Source: Methylotenera sp. (lineage in GTDB: Bacteria; Pseudomonadota; Gammaproteobacteria; Burkholderiales; Methylophilaceae). Taken from it: a stretch of DNA of 64,000 bases. Shown piece by piece: positions 28,442-38,657 of the stretch (positions are counted from its first letter, which is position 1; each line of letters begins with the position of its first letter). The notes beneath the pieces were generated by a model. The model worked only from the letters and a program-made list of their open reading frames with translations, made no database searches and was not told the DNA's origin. The stretch lies in assembly GCF_013141425.1 (NCBI RefSeq), contig NZ_JABFRA010000077.1, positions 19,690-83,689 on the forward strand. Direction: 5' to 3'. The position numbers and the translations under genes were made by a program.

Positions 28442-29416
28442 ATGAACGATCTCACTTTTCCTATATTACGCTTGCTGGCTGATGGCAAATTTCACTCAGG
28501 TGAGACCATTGCGCAACAACTAAAGGTCTCGCGCGCGACTGTGTGGAATGCCCTTCAACACGCAGAAAATCTTGGCATTACGTTTTTCTCTGTGCGTGGG
28601 CGTGGTTACAAATTACCACAGCCAGTCACTTTACTGGATGAACAAGCCATATTGAACTCAATGGGTGCAAGTAGATTGATGAAACTGGAGATTCATGACC
28701 ATTTAGAATCAACCAACACCTATTTAATGAAAAAACTAAGCGCAGGGCAAACTCACGCGAGATGTGTAGCTACCAACTTGCAAACCAATGGCCGTGGTAG
28801 ACGAGGCCGTTCTTGGCAAGCAGGCTTGGGAGCGAGTTTAACTTTCTCAGTTTTGTGGCGTTTTCAATGTGGCGCAGCGGCTTTATCTGGCTTAAGTTTG
28901 GCTGTTGGTATTGCATTAATTCGGGCGCTGCATAGTTTTGGGGTAACGCAGGCACAACTGAAATGGCCCAATGACATATTGATTGGTCGCGAAAAATTAG
29001 CAGGAATTTTAATTGAATTGCAAGGCGATATGGAAGGCCCAAGCGTAGCGGTAATTGGCGTGGGCATTAATTTAAATCTGCCAGAAAAACTTAAACAACT
29101 GATCGACCAACCTGTAACCGACTTAGTCACCGTGACGCAGACGCCAATTGACCCAAACGCACTACTCGGCCGCTTGCTTAAGCATTTAACCGACGTGCTT
29201 AGTCACTTTGAACAACAAGGCTTTACCAACTTACGCGAAGAATGGACAGCGCATCACGCTTACCACTTACAACCCGTCCGCATGCTGATGCCTGATGGAA
29301 AGGAAATATCGGGCATAGTGCAGAATATTACGGAAGATGGCAACTTGCTAGTGGAAACCAAAGCAGGATTACAGCGATTTACTTCTGGAGAGATTAGCCT
29401 GCGTGGAGCAGTTTAG
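28442..29416 (+). CDS. birA: biotin operon repressor / biotin-[acetyl-CoA carboxylase] ligase
   Basis: N-terminal HTH (ISRATVWNAL-like VSRATVWNALQHAE), NGRGRRGRSWQAGLGASLTFSVLW, LKWPNDILIGREKLAGIL. Confidence 0.95.
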   Translation: MNDLTFPILRLLADGKFHSGETIAQQLKVSRATVWNALQHAENLGITFFSVRGRGYKLPQPVTLLDEQAILNSMGASRLMKLEIHDHLESTNTYLMKKLSAGQTHARCVATNLQTNGRGRRGRSWQAGLGASLTFSVLWRFQCGAAALSGLSLAVGIALIRALHSFGVTQAQLKWPNDILIGREKLAGILIELQGDMEGPSVAVIGVGINLNLPEKLKQLIDQPVTDLVTVTQTPIDPNALLGRLLKHLTDVLSHFEQQGFTNLREEWTAHHAYHLQPVRMLMPDGKEISGIVQNITEDGNLLVETKAGLQRFTSGEISLRGAV

Positions 29417-29468
29417 GTGACGTAAACTTTACGCCACCTAACCCTTACAAAGCCATTAATAATAGAGC

Positions 29469-31595
29469 TTAGTATTTCAGAGTAAAGCCTACATTGACTG
29501 AACGACCCAAGCCTGGCAAGGCACCAATCGCCCCCATGCCGCCCGCCGCATTCCAAGTGGCGTAATTCACACCACCCAAAGGCAACTCGTAGTATTTATC
29601 AAACAGATTATTCACCGCTGCATCAAACTGCACATGCTTCCATTGGTAACTTGTACGCAAATTAAGCAAGCCATAACCTGCGGTTTTAGGTTCTAAACGC
29701 AGTTCATCTACGCGCGTTTTTTTGTTTACCAGTTGAAGTTCAACCGCGTTTGACCAGGCGCCTTTATTTTGCTCAAGCGCTACACGGGTATGCAGTGGCA
29801 TGATGTGATACAAGTCTTGGCCGTTGCTGACTCGTTCGCCACGCGTCCAGCCCAAGTTACCCGCTAGGCGACCTTGGCCGAAATTACCCCCATCCCATAA
29901 TGCCGCTTTCCAAGTGGCTTCTAGGCCGTAGATTTGTGCGTCTTGATTGTCGAACTGAAAGAGTGGGAACATACCCATCATCATCGCATCCCCAATTTTA
30001 TTCACCCCAATGTAATCTTGAATATAACTGTAATGTGGCGTTAAGGTGAAATTCCAAGCCTGTTTATTCGCATCGTGCCAACCAAAAGTCGCACTCAATG
30101 TATTAGCTGTTTCGGGTTTCAATTTAATGTCGCCCACATAACCGTTTGTATCACCAAACCAGCCAATCATTGCCATCGACATTTCACCGCGACCCCATGT
30201 ATAACGCTCGTAAAGATTCGGTGAACGTGTTTTACGCGCATAGCCAAATTCGATGCTATTTGTTTGACTGCCTTCATATTTAGCTGATGCAGTCAGGTCG
30301 ATGTGATTGTCACTTTCTGATTTACTGCGCGCATTAAATGCCATGGCCGCATCGGTATCCGCCATATTCATCATAGGTCCCATCATTCCAGAACCACCAT
30401 AAGACTGAACATTACCCGTATCAGTTTTCACATAGTCATCACGAACACCAAGCAAGGTTGTCCATTCTGGTGACCATTTTGACTCAACTTCTGCAAACAC
30501 CCCAAAACGGTCGCGCGTGCCATTGTTAATATTTTTAAAAGTATCGGGGCTCATCATGTCGCTTCCGGCAACTGGCGGCCAATAATCATTCAACGTATGA
30601 CGATGATAGTCATTACCTACGCGTAGCAAATGCGCTTGAGAAATAGGCAAATCCAGTTTGAATGAATAGCCGTAATCTTTACCTTCCGTTTTCATTGGCA
30701 TCATGCCGCGCTTTTCAGATGAAAAGAAACCCATTTCATGCTTAACCTGTTGCCAATAGACGCTGGCATCTAACTTACCCCAATCAAATTGGTGTTTGTA
30801 ATTGGCATTAACAGAGTCTGAATTGTTATCGGTCATGTCCATGTACTGATTTGGATAACCTTGATACAAAATATCCTGATGTGCGACTTTAACGGTGAGC
30901 AACTGCGCATCGCCTTTAAGACCCAAGGTCACGCTTTGATGACGGCGGTCGAACTGCGTTGAGTTAACTTTATCGCCATGACCATCTTCGTAACTTTGTG
31001 CACGATCAACACCGCCCGAGAAGCCAATACTAATCTTTTGATTAGCGGCACTGGCTTTAATATCTGCGCTCAAGCCGTTATTGTTACTACGATAAAACGA
31101 AGAAGCACTGCCTTCTACCAGTAAATTATCTGCGTCACGCGCAAAATTAAGGCTAGGTGAATTGACATTGATGGTACCAGCGATGCTGTCCCCGCCCAAG
31201 CTCACGGGCGTGATGCCAGCAAATATCTCGATGCTGCCGACATTACTAGGTGAAACATAGGAAAGTGCTGGGTTCATGTGGTTACCACAGGCCGAAGTAA
31301 TGCTTGCACCATCGACAGTAAATTTTATTCGATCATCATTTAAACCACGAATAGAAGGGATGGCCGACACGCCGCCCGCTTGGTATAAATCGACACTTGG
31401 GTGAGTTTCTAGCAAAGTAGCCGTATCGCTGGCATTTAGTGAGGCGGCGTTAGTTTCTTGCAACTTCTCAGCACGCACTTCTACATTTTGCAATACCAAG
31501 TCTTCCGCATTCGCGCGCAAGGCGGTAGCGCCCAGCAAGCATGGTGTTAGAATACTAGAAATAAAAATATATCTTTTTGAATATTTGAAGGGCAT
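29469..31595 (-). CDS. TonB-dependent outer-membrane receptor, putative copper (OprC/NosA-like)
   Basis: Plug and barrel architecture; Met-rich loops; CGNHM (CxxxM, C103/M107) and HEM (HxM, H286/M288) like the OprC copper site; C-terminal VNVGFTLKY. Confidence 0.85.
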   Translation of the reverse strand: MPFKYSKRYIFISSILTPCLLGATALRANAEDLVLQNVEVRAEKLQETNAASLNASDTATLLETHPSVDLYQAGGVSAIPSIRGLNDDRIKFTVDGASITSACGNHMNPALSYVSPSNVGSIEIFAGITPVSLGGDSIAGTINVNSPSLNFARDADNLLVEGSASSFYRSNNNGLSADIKASAANQKISIGFSGGVDRAQSYEDGHGDKVNSTQFDRRHQSVTLGLKGDAQLLTVKVAHQDILYQGYPNQYMDMTDNNSDSVNANYKHQFDWGKLDASVYWQQVKHEMGFFSSEKRGMMPMKTEGKDYGYSFKLDLPISQAHLLRVGNDYHRHTLNDYWPPVAGSDMMSPDTFKNINNGTRDRFGVFAEVESKWSPEWTTLLGVRDDYVKTDTGNVQSYGGSGMMGPMMNMADTDAAMAFNARSKSESDNHIDLTASAKYEGSQTNSIEFGYARKTRSPNLYERYTWGRGEMSMAMIGWFGDTNGYVGDIKLKPETANTLSATFGWHDANKQAWNFTLTPHYSYIQDYIGVNKIGDAMMMGMFPLFQFDNQDAQIYGLEATWKAALWDGGNFGQGRLAGNLGWTRGERVSNGQDLYHIMPLHTRVALEQNKGAWSNAVELQLVNKKTRVDELRLEPKTAGYGLLNLRTSYQWKHVQFDAAVNNLFDKYYELPLGGVNYATWNAAGGMGAIGALPGLGRSVNVGFTLKY

Positions 31596-31659
31596 AGACT
31601 TACTTTCAAAATGGTTTTAGTAAACATCGCATTTTATAGACTTATTCACCCGTTGAGAA

Positions 31660-31676
31660 TGCGACAAATTGTCGCA
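31660..31676. promoter_or_regulatory. 17-bp palindrome TGCGACA-AAT-TGTCGCA (RegA/PrrA/RoxR-like site)
   Basis: Perfect 7-bp arms; fits GCGNC-N5-GNCGC pattern; 65 bp upstream of the TonB receptor. Confidence 0.6.
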
Positions 31677-31723
31677 CCACTGGCATTGTCATTTGCAGTG
31701 CTGGCCTATGTGTTGAGCAAAAC

Positions 31724-32530
31724 ATGCTACTAGCGATTGATAGCGGTAATACCAGAACCAAGTGGGCCGTGTTTAATGACCAAGGCGAAATCTTGCATCA
31801 TGGCGTGTGTCTTAATACGGAAATCGAGGCCATCGACTTTTTACCGCTTACTTTAGTTTACGAATGCGCAATTATTTCAAGCGTTGCTGGCGATCAACTG
31901 GCCGCAGCATTAGCTAAAAAACTGACCCATTTAGGCGTAGCGATTCATTGGCTAAAATCTACAGCTAAATGCGGCAATGTCTTAAATCGCTACTCAACAC
32001 CAGAAAATTTGGGCACAGACCGCTGGGCTTCACTTATAGCGGCATGGCACATAAAACAAGCAAGCTGCGTGGTAGTGAATGCAGGCACAGCAGTGACCAT
32101 AGATGCCCTAAGTGTGAATAATGGGCAAGCCGAATTTATTGGCGGCATGATATTGCCTGGCATTGATTTAATGCTAAAAAGCCTTGGGGCAGCAACGGCA
32201 CAACTGCCCAACATTGCTTCAAAACAACCTACAACTGCCGGAATAAATCAACAGCATGACATTTTTGCAAAAAACACCATCGAGGCGATGCGTATTGGCG
32301 CCTTGAATGCCGCTTGCGGTGCTATCCTGCAAATGCTGGCGGCGCTTAGTGCAAAGTGTGAACACGCCCCTTATATCGTTCTCAGCGGGGGCGACGCCAA
32401 GCGTATTCATGACAACCTTTCGGATGACGTGACAAGCCGTGTGTTAATCGTAGATAATCTAGTTTTACACGGCTTGTTTTTAATCGATAAATTTACGTCT
32501 ACCACTGTTAGACAAAATGGACAGCAATGA
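31724..32530 (+). CDS. coaX: type III pantothenate kinase
   Basis: LLAIDSGNTRTKWAVF, NLGTDRWASLIAAW, VVNAGTAVTIDAL, GGMILPGIDLMLKSL. Confidence 0.96.
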   Translation: MLLAIDSGNTRTKWAVFNDQGEILHHGVCLNTEIEAIDFLPLTLVYECAIISSVAGDQLAAALAKKLTHLGVAIHWLKSTAKCGNVLNRYSTPENLGTDRWASLIAAWHIKQASCVVVNAGTAVTIDALSVNNGQAEFIGGMILPGIDLMLKSLGAATAQLPNIASKQPTTAGINQQHDIFAKNTIEAMRIGALNAACGAILQMLAALSAKCEHAPYIVLSGGDAKRIHDNLSDDVTSRVLIVDNLVLHGLFLIDKFTSTTVRQNGQQ

Positions 32531-33255
32531 AAAAGTTGGTTTGGTTATTATTCTTGGTAAATTTGGTTTTATTAGGCTATTTCAACTTAGATATCCTTTT
32601 ACCTAGCGTGCCGCATCAGGCAATGGCAGCCATCGAGCCTGAAAAAATCAGTATACTTTCAGCGCAACAAATCGCGGCCTTACCAAGAAAATCAGGCGGC
32701 ACGGTAGTACAAACAAGCAATGTAGCATCCCCCACACCAACTACCGATGCGTTTGTTGGCAATCCCACCACAACCACTTCACCAAGTTTCTTAGCAAATG
32801 CCTGTTACGAATGGGGTGTATTTTCGGCGGCTAACCTCACAAACGCCCAAAGCGAGCTTGCTGGATTATCCATACAGGCCAAAGTAAAGGAACAAAATCC
32901 GCTTGAAGCGAAGCGTTTTTGGGTATTTAAAAAACCACTTAGGTCACCTGAGGCTGCTGAGGCAAAAGCCTTAGAATTAAAAGCCTTAGGTATTACAGAG
33001 CTTTACATTGTGCAAGAAGCGAAATGGAAAAATGCAATTTCTTTTGGTGTTTTTGAAGATGAGCAACTGGCCACTGGCCTGCTCAACCAATTAAGAGCAA
33101 AAGGGGTAAAAGATGTTGTTAAAGCCTTGCGGAATCAGGGTGGCGGTCATGCCAGCTTAATTTTTGGCAAATTGAGCACTACAGAATTAGTGCAAATCAA
33201 AAATTTAAAAGCAAAATTTCCCGAGGCGGATATTAAAGAAGCCAGTTGCAGTTAA
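32527..33255 (+). CDS. SPOR-domain-like protein
   Basis: N-terminal TM; CYEWGVFSAANLTNAQSELAGL...RFWVFKKPLRSPEAAEAKALELKALGI; 4-nt overlap with coaX. Confidence 0.7.
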   Translation: MKKLVWLLFLVNLVLLGYFNLDILLPSVPHQAMAAIEPEKISILSAQQIAALPRKSGGTVVQTSNVASPTPTTDAFVGNPTTTTSPSFLANACYEWGVFSAANLTNAQSELAGLSIQAKVKEQNPLEAKRFWVFKKPLRSPEAAEAKALELKALGITELYIVQEAKWKNAISFGVFEDEQLATGLLNQLRAKGVKDVVKALRNQGGGHASLIFGKLSTTELVQIKNLKAKFPEADIKEASCS

Positions 33256-33360
33256 CTTTTGCAAGCGCAACGCACACTACCCGCGTTTATTTAGCCACTT
33301 TCAGCGCTTTTTTTAAGCTGGCTTCGCACTAAACATCGTGTCTTCCACTATAATTTGCTT

Positions 33361-34143
33361 ATGAAAATTCTACTCTCAAACGACGATGGGTATTTCGCAC
33401 CTGGTTTAAATATACTTGCGGAACACATTGCCAAAATCGCGGATATTACCGTTGTTGCGCCAGAACGTAATCGAAGTGGCGCAAGCAACTCACTTACTTT
33501 GGACCGTCCTTTAAGTGTTAAAAAGGCTGCCAATGGCTTTTTTTATGTCAACGGCACACCAACGGATTGCGTACACATTGCTTTAACTGGGTTAATGGAC
33601 AACATGCCCGACATGGTCATTAGCGGCATTAACGATGGCGCGAATATGGGCGACGATACGATTTACTCGGGTACAGTTGCAGCCGCGATGGAAGGCTATC
33701 TGCTGGGCATTCCCTCTATCGCAGTATCCATGTCACAACATAATTCTACGCATTTTGAAACGGCCGCCAGAGTTGCCGTTGAATTAATACAGCACTATCA
33801 ACAAGTTGGCTTCAAAGCAGCAACCTTACTAAATGTCAATGTACCAGATATCCCATACAGCGAGCTGCAAGGCCGCGTAATCACGCGACTAGGCAAACGC
33901 CACAAGGCTGAGCCGGTGATTCAACTAAAAACGCCTCGCAATGAAACTGTATACTGGGTAGGCGCTGCTGGGCAACCCAATGATGGTGGCGAGGGTACGG
34001 ACTTTTATGCAGTTGCAAACAATCAAGTATCTATTTCACCAATACAAGTTGATTTGACCAACCACGCGCAACTGAGCCAAATTAAAGACTGGCTGAGCTT
34101 AAATACAAATACATTGAATCCTAATTTGGGAAGTAGCAATTAG
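33361..34143 (+). CDS. surE: 5'/3'-nucleotidase SurE
   Basis: [62 protein letters not shown]. Confidence 0.97.
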   Translation: MKILLSNDDGYFAPGLNILAEHIAKIADITVVAPERNRSGASNSLTLDRPLSVKKAANGFFYVNGTPTDCVHIALTGLMDNMPDMVISGINDGANMGDDTIYSGTVAAAMEGYLLGIPSIAVSMSQHNSTHFETAARVAVELIQHYQQVGFKAATLLNVNVPDIPYSELQGRVITRLGKRHKAEPVIQLKTPRNETVYWVGAAGQPNDGGEGTDFYAVANNQVSISPIQVDLTNHAQLSQIKDWLSLNTNTLNPNLGSSN

Positions 34144-34814
34144 TGGCAATCATTAGAACATCCGCCCAATCTGGCATTGGTATGACATCACAGCGCACGC
34201 GCGATCGGATGCTCACTCGCTTACGCGAACAGGGGATCAAAGATGAAGTCGTACTTTCTGCCATTGCAGCAATTCCGCGCCATATTTTTGTGGATGAGGC
34301 ACTGTCTATCCGCGCGTATGAAGATGTTTCACTTCCAATCGGTTTTGGTCAAACCATTTCGCAGCCTTACATTGTGGCTAAGATGTCTGAAATTTTGCGG
34401 AATGGCAGTACGTTAAACAAAGTGCTAGAAATCGGCACGGGCTGCGGCTTCCAAACCGCGGTATTATCCAAACTGGCAAAAGAAGTTTTTTCTGTTGAGC
34501 GCATCCGCCCTTTGGTGATGAAAGCAAGGGGACATTTGCGTGAATTAAAATGCGTAAATGTAAAACTCGGTCATTCAGATGGCAGCTTGGGATTGCCTGA
34601 TTTAGCGCCTTTTGATGGCATTATTGTCACAGCTGCGGCAAGCCATATACCGCAAGACTTATTAAACCAAATGGCCATTGGTGGGCGTTTAGTCATTCCC
34701 GTTGGTACCGATGAACAAATTCTTTATTTAGTAGAGCGCGTGTCGCAAAGCGAATATCGCCAAACCAAACTTGAGGCCGTTAAATTCGTCCCCTTATTAG
34801 GTGGCACCTCCTAA
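34143..34814 (+). CDS. pcm: protein-L-isoaspartate O-methyltransferase
   Basis: [48 protein letters not shown] start overlapping surE stop. Confidence 0.95.
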   Translation: MAIIRTSAQSGIGMTSQRTRDRMLTRLREQGIKDEVVLSAIAAIPRHIFVDEALSIRAYEDVSLPIGFGQTISQPYIVAKMSEILRNGSTLNKVLEIGTGCGFQTAVLSKLAKEVFSVERIRPLVMKARGHLRELKCVNVKLGHSDGSLGLPDLAPFDGIIVTAAASHIPQDLLNQMAIGGRLVIPVGTDEQILYLVERVSQSEYRQTKLEAVKFVPLLGGTS

Positions 34815-34816
34815 CG

Positions 34817-35845
34817 ATGCGCAATACCGCTTTCTTTATCCCTTTATTCTTAGCATTTTGGCTGGTCGCTTGTAGCAGCAATCCACCCGCACCTGTGATT
34901 GATCGTTTACCAAGTAGCCAAGCGAATACTCAAAAAGAATCTGTTGGCAGCAAACCCACTAACAAAGCGGGTGATTGGCGACCTGACACCTATACTGTCA
35001 AAAAAGGTGATACCTTATACAGCATTGGCCTTGAGCATGGTTACTATTACAAAGAAATCGCGCTTGCTAACAATATTGTTGCACCGTACACCATCCATGT
35101 CGGGCAAACACTCAAATTTACCGCTTTAAAAGAAAAACCACTCGCGGCAGAAACTAAACCAATTCAATCCACTGGTGATGAGGTCGTCATTTCACCTGTC
35201 GATGCTGGCGGCACATCGACTAGCGTGACAAACAACATTCCGGAGCAAACTCCACCTAAAGTTTTAGCAATTTCCGAACCCAAAGCCCTGCGTGAACCTT
35301 ATAGTGAAGAAGCACTTAAGAAGCCACTTCCTCAACCTAAACTATTGATTGAGAAGCCGACGACGGCAATTGTGAACAAACCAGCGGTTGTCATTAGTAC
35401 TAATGCCGGCAGTAAGTCCGCGACTGAGAATAAACCACAAGTTAAAGTCGAGCCTAAATCGAGCGTAGATAATGCTGAAGACATCAATTGGGCATGGCCG
35501 ACCAAAGGCAAAGTTATTGCTAATTTCAATGATGCTGGCAATAAAGGGATTGATATTGCAGGCACCAGCGGGCAAGCGATTACTGCGGCGGCGGCTGGCA
35601 AAGTCATTTACAGCGGCTCAGATCTACGTGGCTATGGTAAATTGGTGATTATTAAGCATAATGCCAACTACTTATCCGTTTATGCGCACAATAGTTTAAT
35701 TTTGGCCAAAGAGGGCCAGCAAATTAGTAGCGGCCAAAAAATTGCCGAAATGGGCAACACAGATAGCAATGCGGTAAAATTACACTTTGAGATTCGCCGT
35801 CAGGGTAAATCGGTAGATCCAAGCAAATATTTACCACCAAATTAA
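34817..35845 (+). CDS. nlpD: LysM/M23 peptidoglycan-binding lipoprotein NlpD
   Basis: Lipobox WLVACSS, LysM YTVKKGDTLYSIGLEHG, degenerate LytM domain GKGIDIAGTSGQAITAAAAGKVIYSG...HFEIRRQGKSVDPSKYLP. Confidence 0.93.
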   Translation: MRNTAFFIPLFLAFWLVACSSNPPAPVIDRLPSSQANTQKESVGSKPTNKAGDWRPDTYTVKKGDTLYSIGLEHGYYYKEIALANNIVAPYTIHVGQTLKFTALKEKPLAAETKPIQSTGDEVVISPVDAGGTSTSVTNNIPEQTPPKVLAISEPKALREPYSEEALKKPLPQPKLLIEKPTTAIVNKPAVVISTNAGSKSATENKPQVKVEPKSSVDNAEDINWAWPTKGKVIANFNDAGNKGIDIAGTSGQAITAAAAGKVIYSGSDLRGYGKLVIIKHNANYLSVYAHNSLILAKEGQQISSGQKIAEMGNTDSNAVKLHFEIRRQGKSVDPSKYLPPN

Positions 35846-35879
35846 ACACTGCACACCTGCAATAAATGAGGATTCCGAT

Positions 35880-36254
35880 ATGGCTAAAGCTAAACCGAAC
35901 AACAAGGTAGACCCCAATAAATATCTGAAAAATAAGGATATTGAGCCAGAAGGAAAACTAGGCGTTGCCGCTGCAGTGGGTCGCATGGGGCTTATGCTGG
36001 TTGGCATTGTTGGCATCGCCACAGAATTTTTTCGTGATGATGGCTGGCTTAAAGCCGCGTTAGGAAAATTATTCGAATCAACGTCCAGTATGATGCTGAT
36101 TCCGGTCATTATCTTTGTGCTTTGGTTACTCAACCGCTGGATGAGTTCTGAAAGTAAATCTGAGACTAAAAAAAGTGGCGATATTCCGATGTATGCCATG
36201 ATGGCTGTGGGAGCTTATTATTTGTTCAAACTCATCACTACCGGATCGCTCTAA
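35880..36254 (+). CDS. hypothetical membrane protein
   Basis: 124-aa ORF with TM segments and RBS-like ATGAGGA upstream. Confidence 0.65.
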   Translation: MAKAKPNNKVDPNKYLKNKDIEPEGKLGVAAAVGRMGLMLVGIVGIATEFFRDDGWLKAALGKLFESTSSMMLIPVIIFVLWLLNRWMSSESKSETKKSGDIPMYAMMAVGAYYLFKLITTGSL

Positions 36255-36276
36255 CGCTTAAGTTTTAATCACACAA

Positions 36277-36299
36277 AAAAGCGGCTCTAGGCCGCTTTT
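36277..36299. terminator. bidirectional rho-independent terminator
   Basis: AAAAGCGGC-TCTAG-GCCGCTTTT between convergent genes. Confidence 0.85.
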
Positions 36300-36325
36300 C
36301 TAATTTTCACTTCACTGCAAAAATA

Positions 36326-36697
36326 TCAATTCGCTTTTTTTGCTTGCTCTTGGTAATACGCACGAACTGGGGACATATCAAAATCACGCGCCCATTTAAT
36401 AATCTCATCAAAAGCTGGTGCGCCAATTTCGCCCACTTGCGCGTGTATACCAGCTTGCTCACGTATCACTAAAATCCCAGGGATTTGATTTACTTCGAAA
36501 TATTCGCCGATGCTTGGGTCAGTTTCTGTATTCACCATGCCGAAAACAATGTCTGGGTTGGCAGCAGCAGCCGCTTCAAACGTAGGCGTAAAAGCGACGC
36601 ATGGATCACACCAAGGCGCCCAGAAATCCACAATGACAAAATTATTTTTTTCGATAATCTCTTTGAAATTCGCTTTTGTAAGTGCAACAACGGCCAT
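36326..36697 (-). CDS. thioredoxin-family protein
   Basis: FVIVDFWAPWCDPCVAFTPTFE (WCDPC active site), IPGILVIREQ. Confidence 0.92.
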   Translation of the reverse strand: MAVVALTKANFKEIIEKNNFVIVDFWAPWCDPCVAFTPTFEAAAAANPDIVFGMVNTETDPSIGEYFEVNQIPGILVIREQAGIHAQVGEIGAPAFDEIIKWARDFDMSPVRAYYQEQAKKAN

Positions 36698-36832
36698 AAC
36701 TGAATCCTAAATTTAACAGGTTAACTTGCTATTTAATAACGAGTGATAGTTTAACAGAGGCCGCTCGTTTAGTTAAGCTAACCAGTGCTTAGTAATTGAG
36801 GCTCTAAAACTGATTAGAGTAAGCAATATCAA

Positions 36833-37432
36833 CTATAAAATTGCCCCACCCCAACTGGCAGAAAAAAACAAATCAATCAAGGGCCGGCGTGTGCGAGGGG
36901 CAATTTCACGTGTCAGCACCTCCCCCTCTATATTTGCAATATCTGCCGCATAACCAATGCTTACCATCGCCATGGGCGAAAATTGGCTTGGAATATTAAA
37001 TTTCTCGCGGGCTAAATCGGCATTAAAGCCTCCCATTTGATGTGCCATTAATCCCAAACTCGTCGCCTGCAAACATAAATTTTCGGCAGCCGCGCCTGTG
37101 TCATATTGCGCCCAACGATTAGGCTGCTGATTGTGATTGAACAAGCTATCAGCACACACCAGCAACAACAAAGGCGCCTCTTTCACCCATGTTTGATTAC
37201 TCGGAGCCAGACAATCAAACGCCTGCTGCCAAGCGTTGGCATCCGTGTTTTTATTCCAAACGATAAAGCGCCACGGCTGATCTCCAAAGCACGATGGCGC
37301 CCAGCGAGCGGCTTCTAGCAGAGCAATAATCTGCACAGGTGAAACCCCTTTATTAGCCTCATAAGCACGACCACTCCAGCGATTGGCAATGGTTTCATCT
37401 ATAGCAACTTGGGTAATCGCAGGCTTTTGCAT
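36833..37432 (-). CDS. nitroreductase-family protein
   Basis: RWSGRAYEANKGVSPVQIIALLEAARWAPSCFGDQPWRFIVW. Confidence 0.9.
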   Translation of the reverse strand: MQKPAITQVAIDETIANRWSGRAYEANKGVSPVQIIALLEAARWAPSCFGDQPWRFIVWNKNTDANAWQQAFDCLAPSNQTWVKEAPLLLLVCADSLFNHNQQPNRWAQYDTGAAAENLCLQATSLGLMAHQMGGFNADLAREKFNIPSQFSPMAMVSIGYAADIANIEGEVLTREIAPRTRRPLIDLFFSASWGGAIL

Positions 37433-37450
37433 TAGGGTTCTTTCGATAAT

Positions 37451-38530
37451 TTAAGCGTTTAAAAAGGGATAATCGGTATAGCCTTTTTCAGCCCCGCCAT
37501 AAAAACTACTCGAATCTGCTTCATTCAACGGCGCATCTAGTTTAAACCGTTCGACTAAATCAGGGTTAGCAATAAAGGGCACACCATAGGCAATGGCATC
37601 GGCGTGGCCACTGGCAATGGCCGCGTTACCACGATCTTTGTCATAAGCCAGATTTGCTACATAAGCATGTTGGTAATGCTTACGCAGTGCCACAAAATCA
37701 AATGGATCGGCCTTTCCACCGCCATGAATACCCCCCTCTACCACATGCAAATAAGCGAGCTTAAATTGATTAAGTGCATCGGCTACATAATTAAACAATG
37801 CTTGCGGGTTGCTATCGTGCATATCATTAAAAGGGTTAACTGGTGAAATTCTAATACCGACTTTATCAGCACCGGCTGTATTTACTACAGCCTGTGTCAC
37901 CTCTAATAACAAACGCGCACGATTTTCAAAGCTGCCGCCATAATTATCGGTACGCTTATTGCTACCATCACGTAGAAATTGATCAAGTAAATAACCGTTT
38001 GCTGCATGTATTTCCACGCCGTCAAAACCGGCTGTAAGTGCGCTCTTTGTGGCATGCACGTAATCCGCCACTAGACTAGGTAACTCGCTGATATCTAATG
38101 CACGCGGCGTTACATAATCTTGCAAACCTTGATAAGTAAACGCTTGTCCAGCTGGTTTAATGGCAGAGGGTGCAACTGGCAACGCCCCATTGGGTAACAA
38201 ACTTGGATGTGAAATTCGGCCAACATGCCACAATTGCAATACAATTTTGCCGCCTTTCGCATGCACCGCATCGGTCACATTCTTCCAGCCAGCCACTTGA
38301 GCATCGGTATAAATACCCGGTAAAGCTGGGTAACCATGCGCCATCGCCGAAATCGGGGTCGCTTCTGAAATAATCAAACCAGCTGAGGCACGTTGTGCGT
38401 AATAACTAGCGTTGAGTGCCTGCGGAACGCCACCTTCACCCGCTCGATTTCGTGTAAGGGGTGCCATAACGATTCTATTTTTGAGGCTAATTGCCCCTAG
38501 TTTGACTGGACTAAATAAATCGAGTGCCAT
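37451..38530 (-). CDS. Old Yellow Enzyme-family alkene reductase (NemA-like)
   Basis: LFSPVKLGAISLKNRIVMAPLTRNRA, QLWHVGRISHP, GFDGVEIHAANGYLLDQFLRDGSNKRTDNYGGS. Confidence 0.93.
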   Translation of the reverse strand: MALDLFSPVKLGAISLKNRIVMAPLTRNRAGEGGVPQALNASYYAQRASAGLIISEATPISAMAHGYPALPGIYTDAQVAGWKNVTDAVHAKGGKIVLQLWHVGRISHPSLLPNGALPVAPSAIKPAGQAFTYQGLQDYVTPRALDISELPSLVADYVHATKSALTAGFDGVEIHAANGYLLDQFLRDGSNKRTDNYGGSFENRARLLLEVTQAVVNTAGADKVGIRISPVNPFNDMHDSNPQALFNYVADALNQFKLAYLHVVEGGIHGGGKADPFDFVALRKHYQHAYVANLAYDKDRGNAAIASGHADAIAYGVPFIANPDLVERFKLDAPLNEADSSSFYGGAEKGYTDYPFLNA

Positions 38531-38657
38531 GTTTTGACCTTTACTTTTAATTATTAGTAGATTGCGTGATGTAATTTTCATTAAGCTTCGCTTTTAAACG
38601 CTTGCTTAATTTATAGGTAACTAATTTTTACTTGTAGAACGTATAACGGAGTTTATT

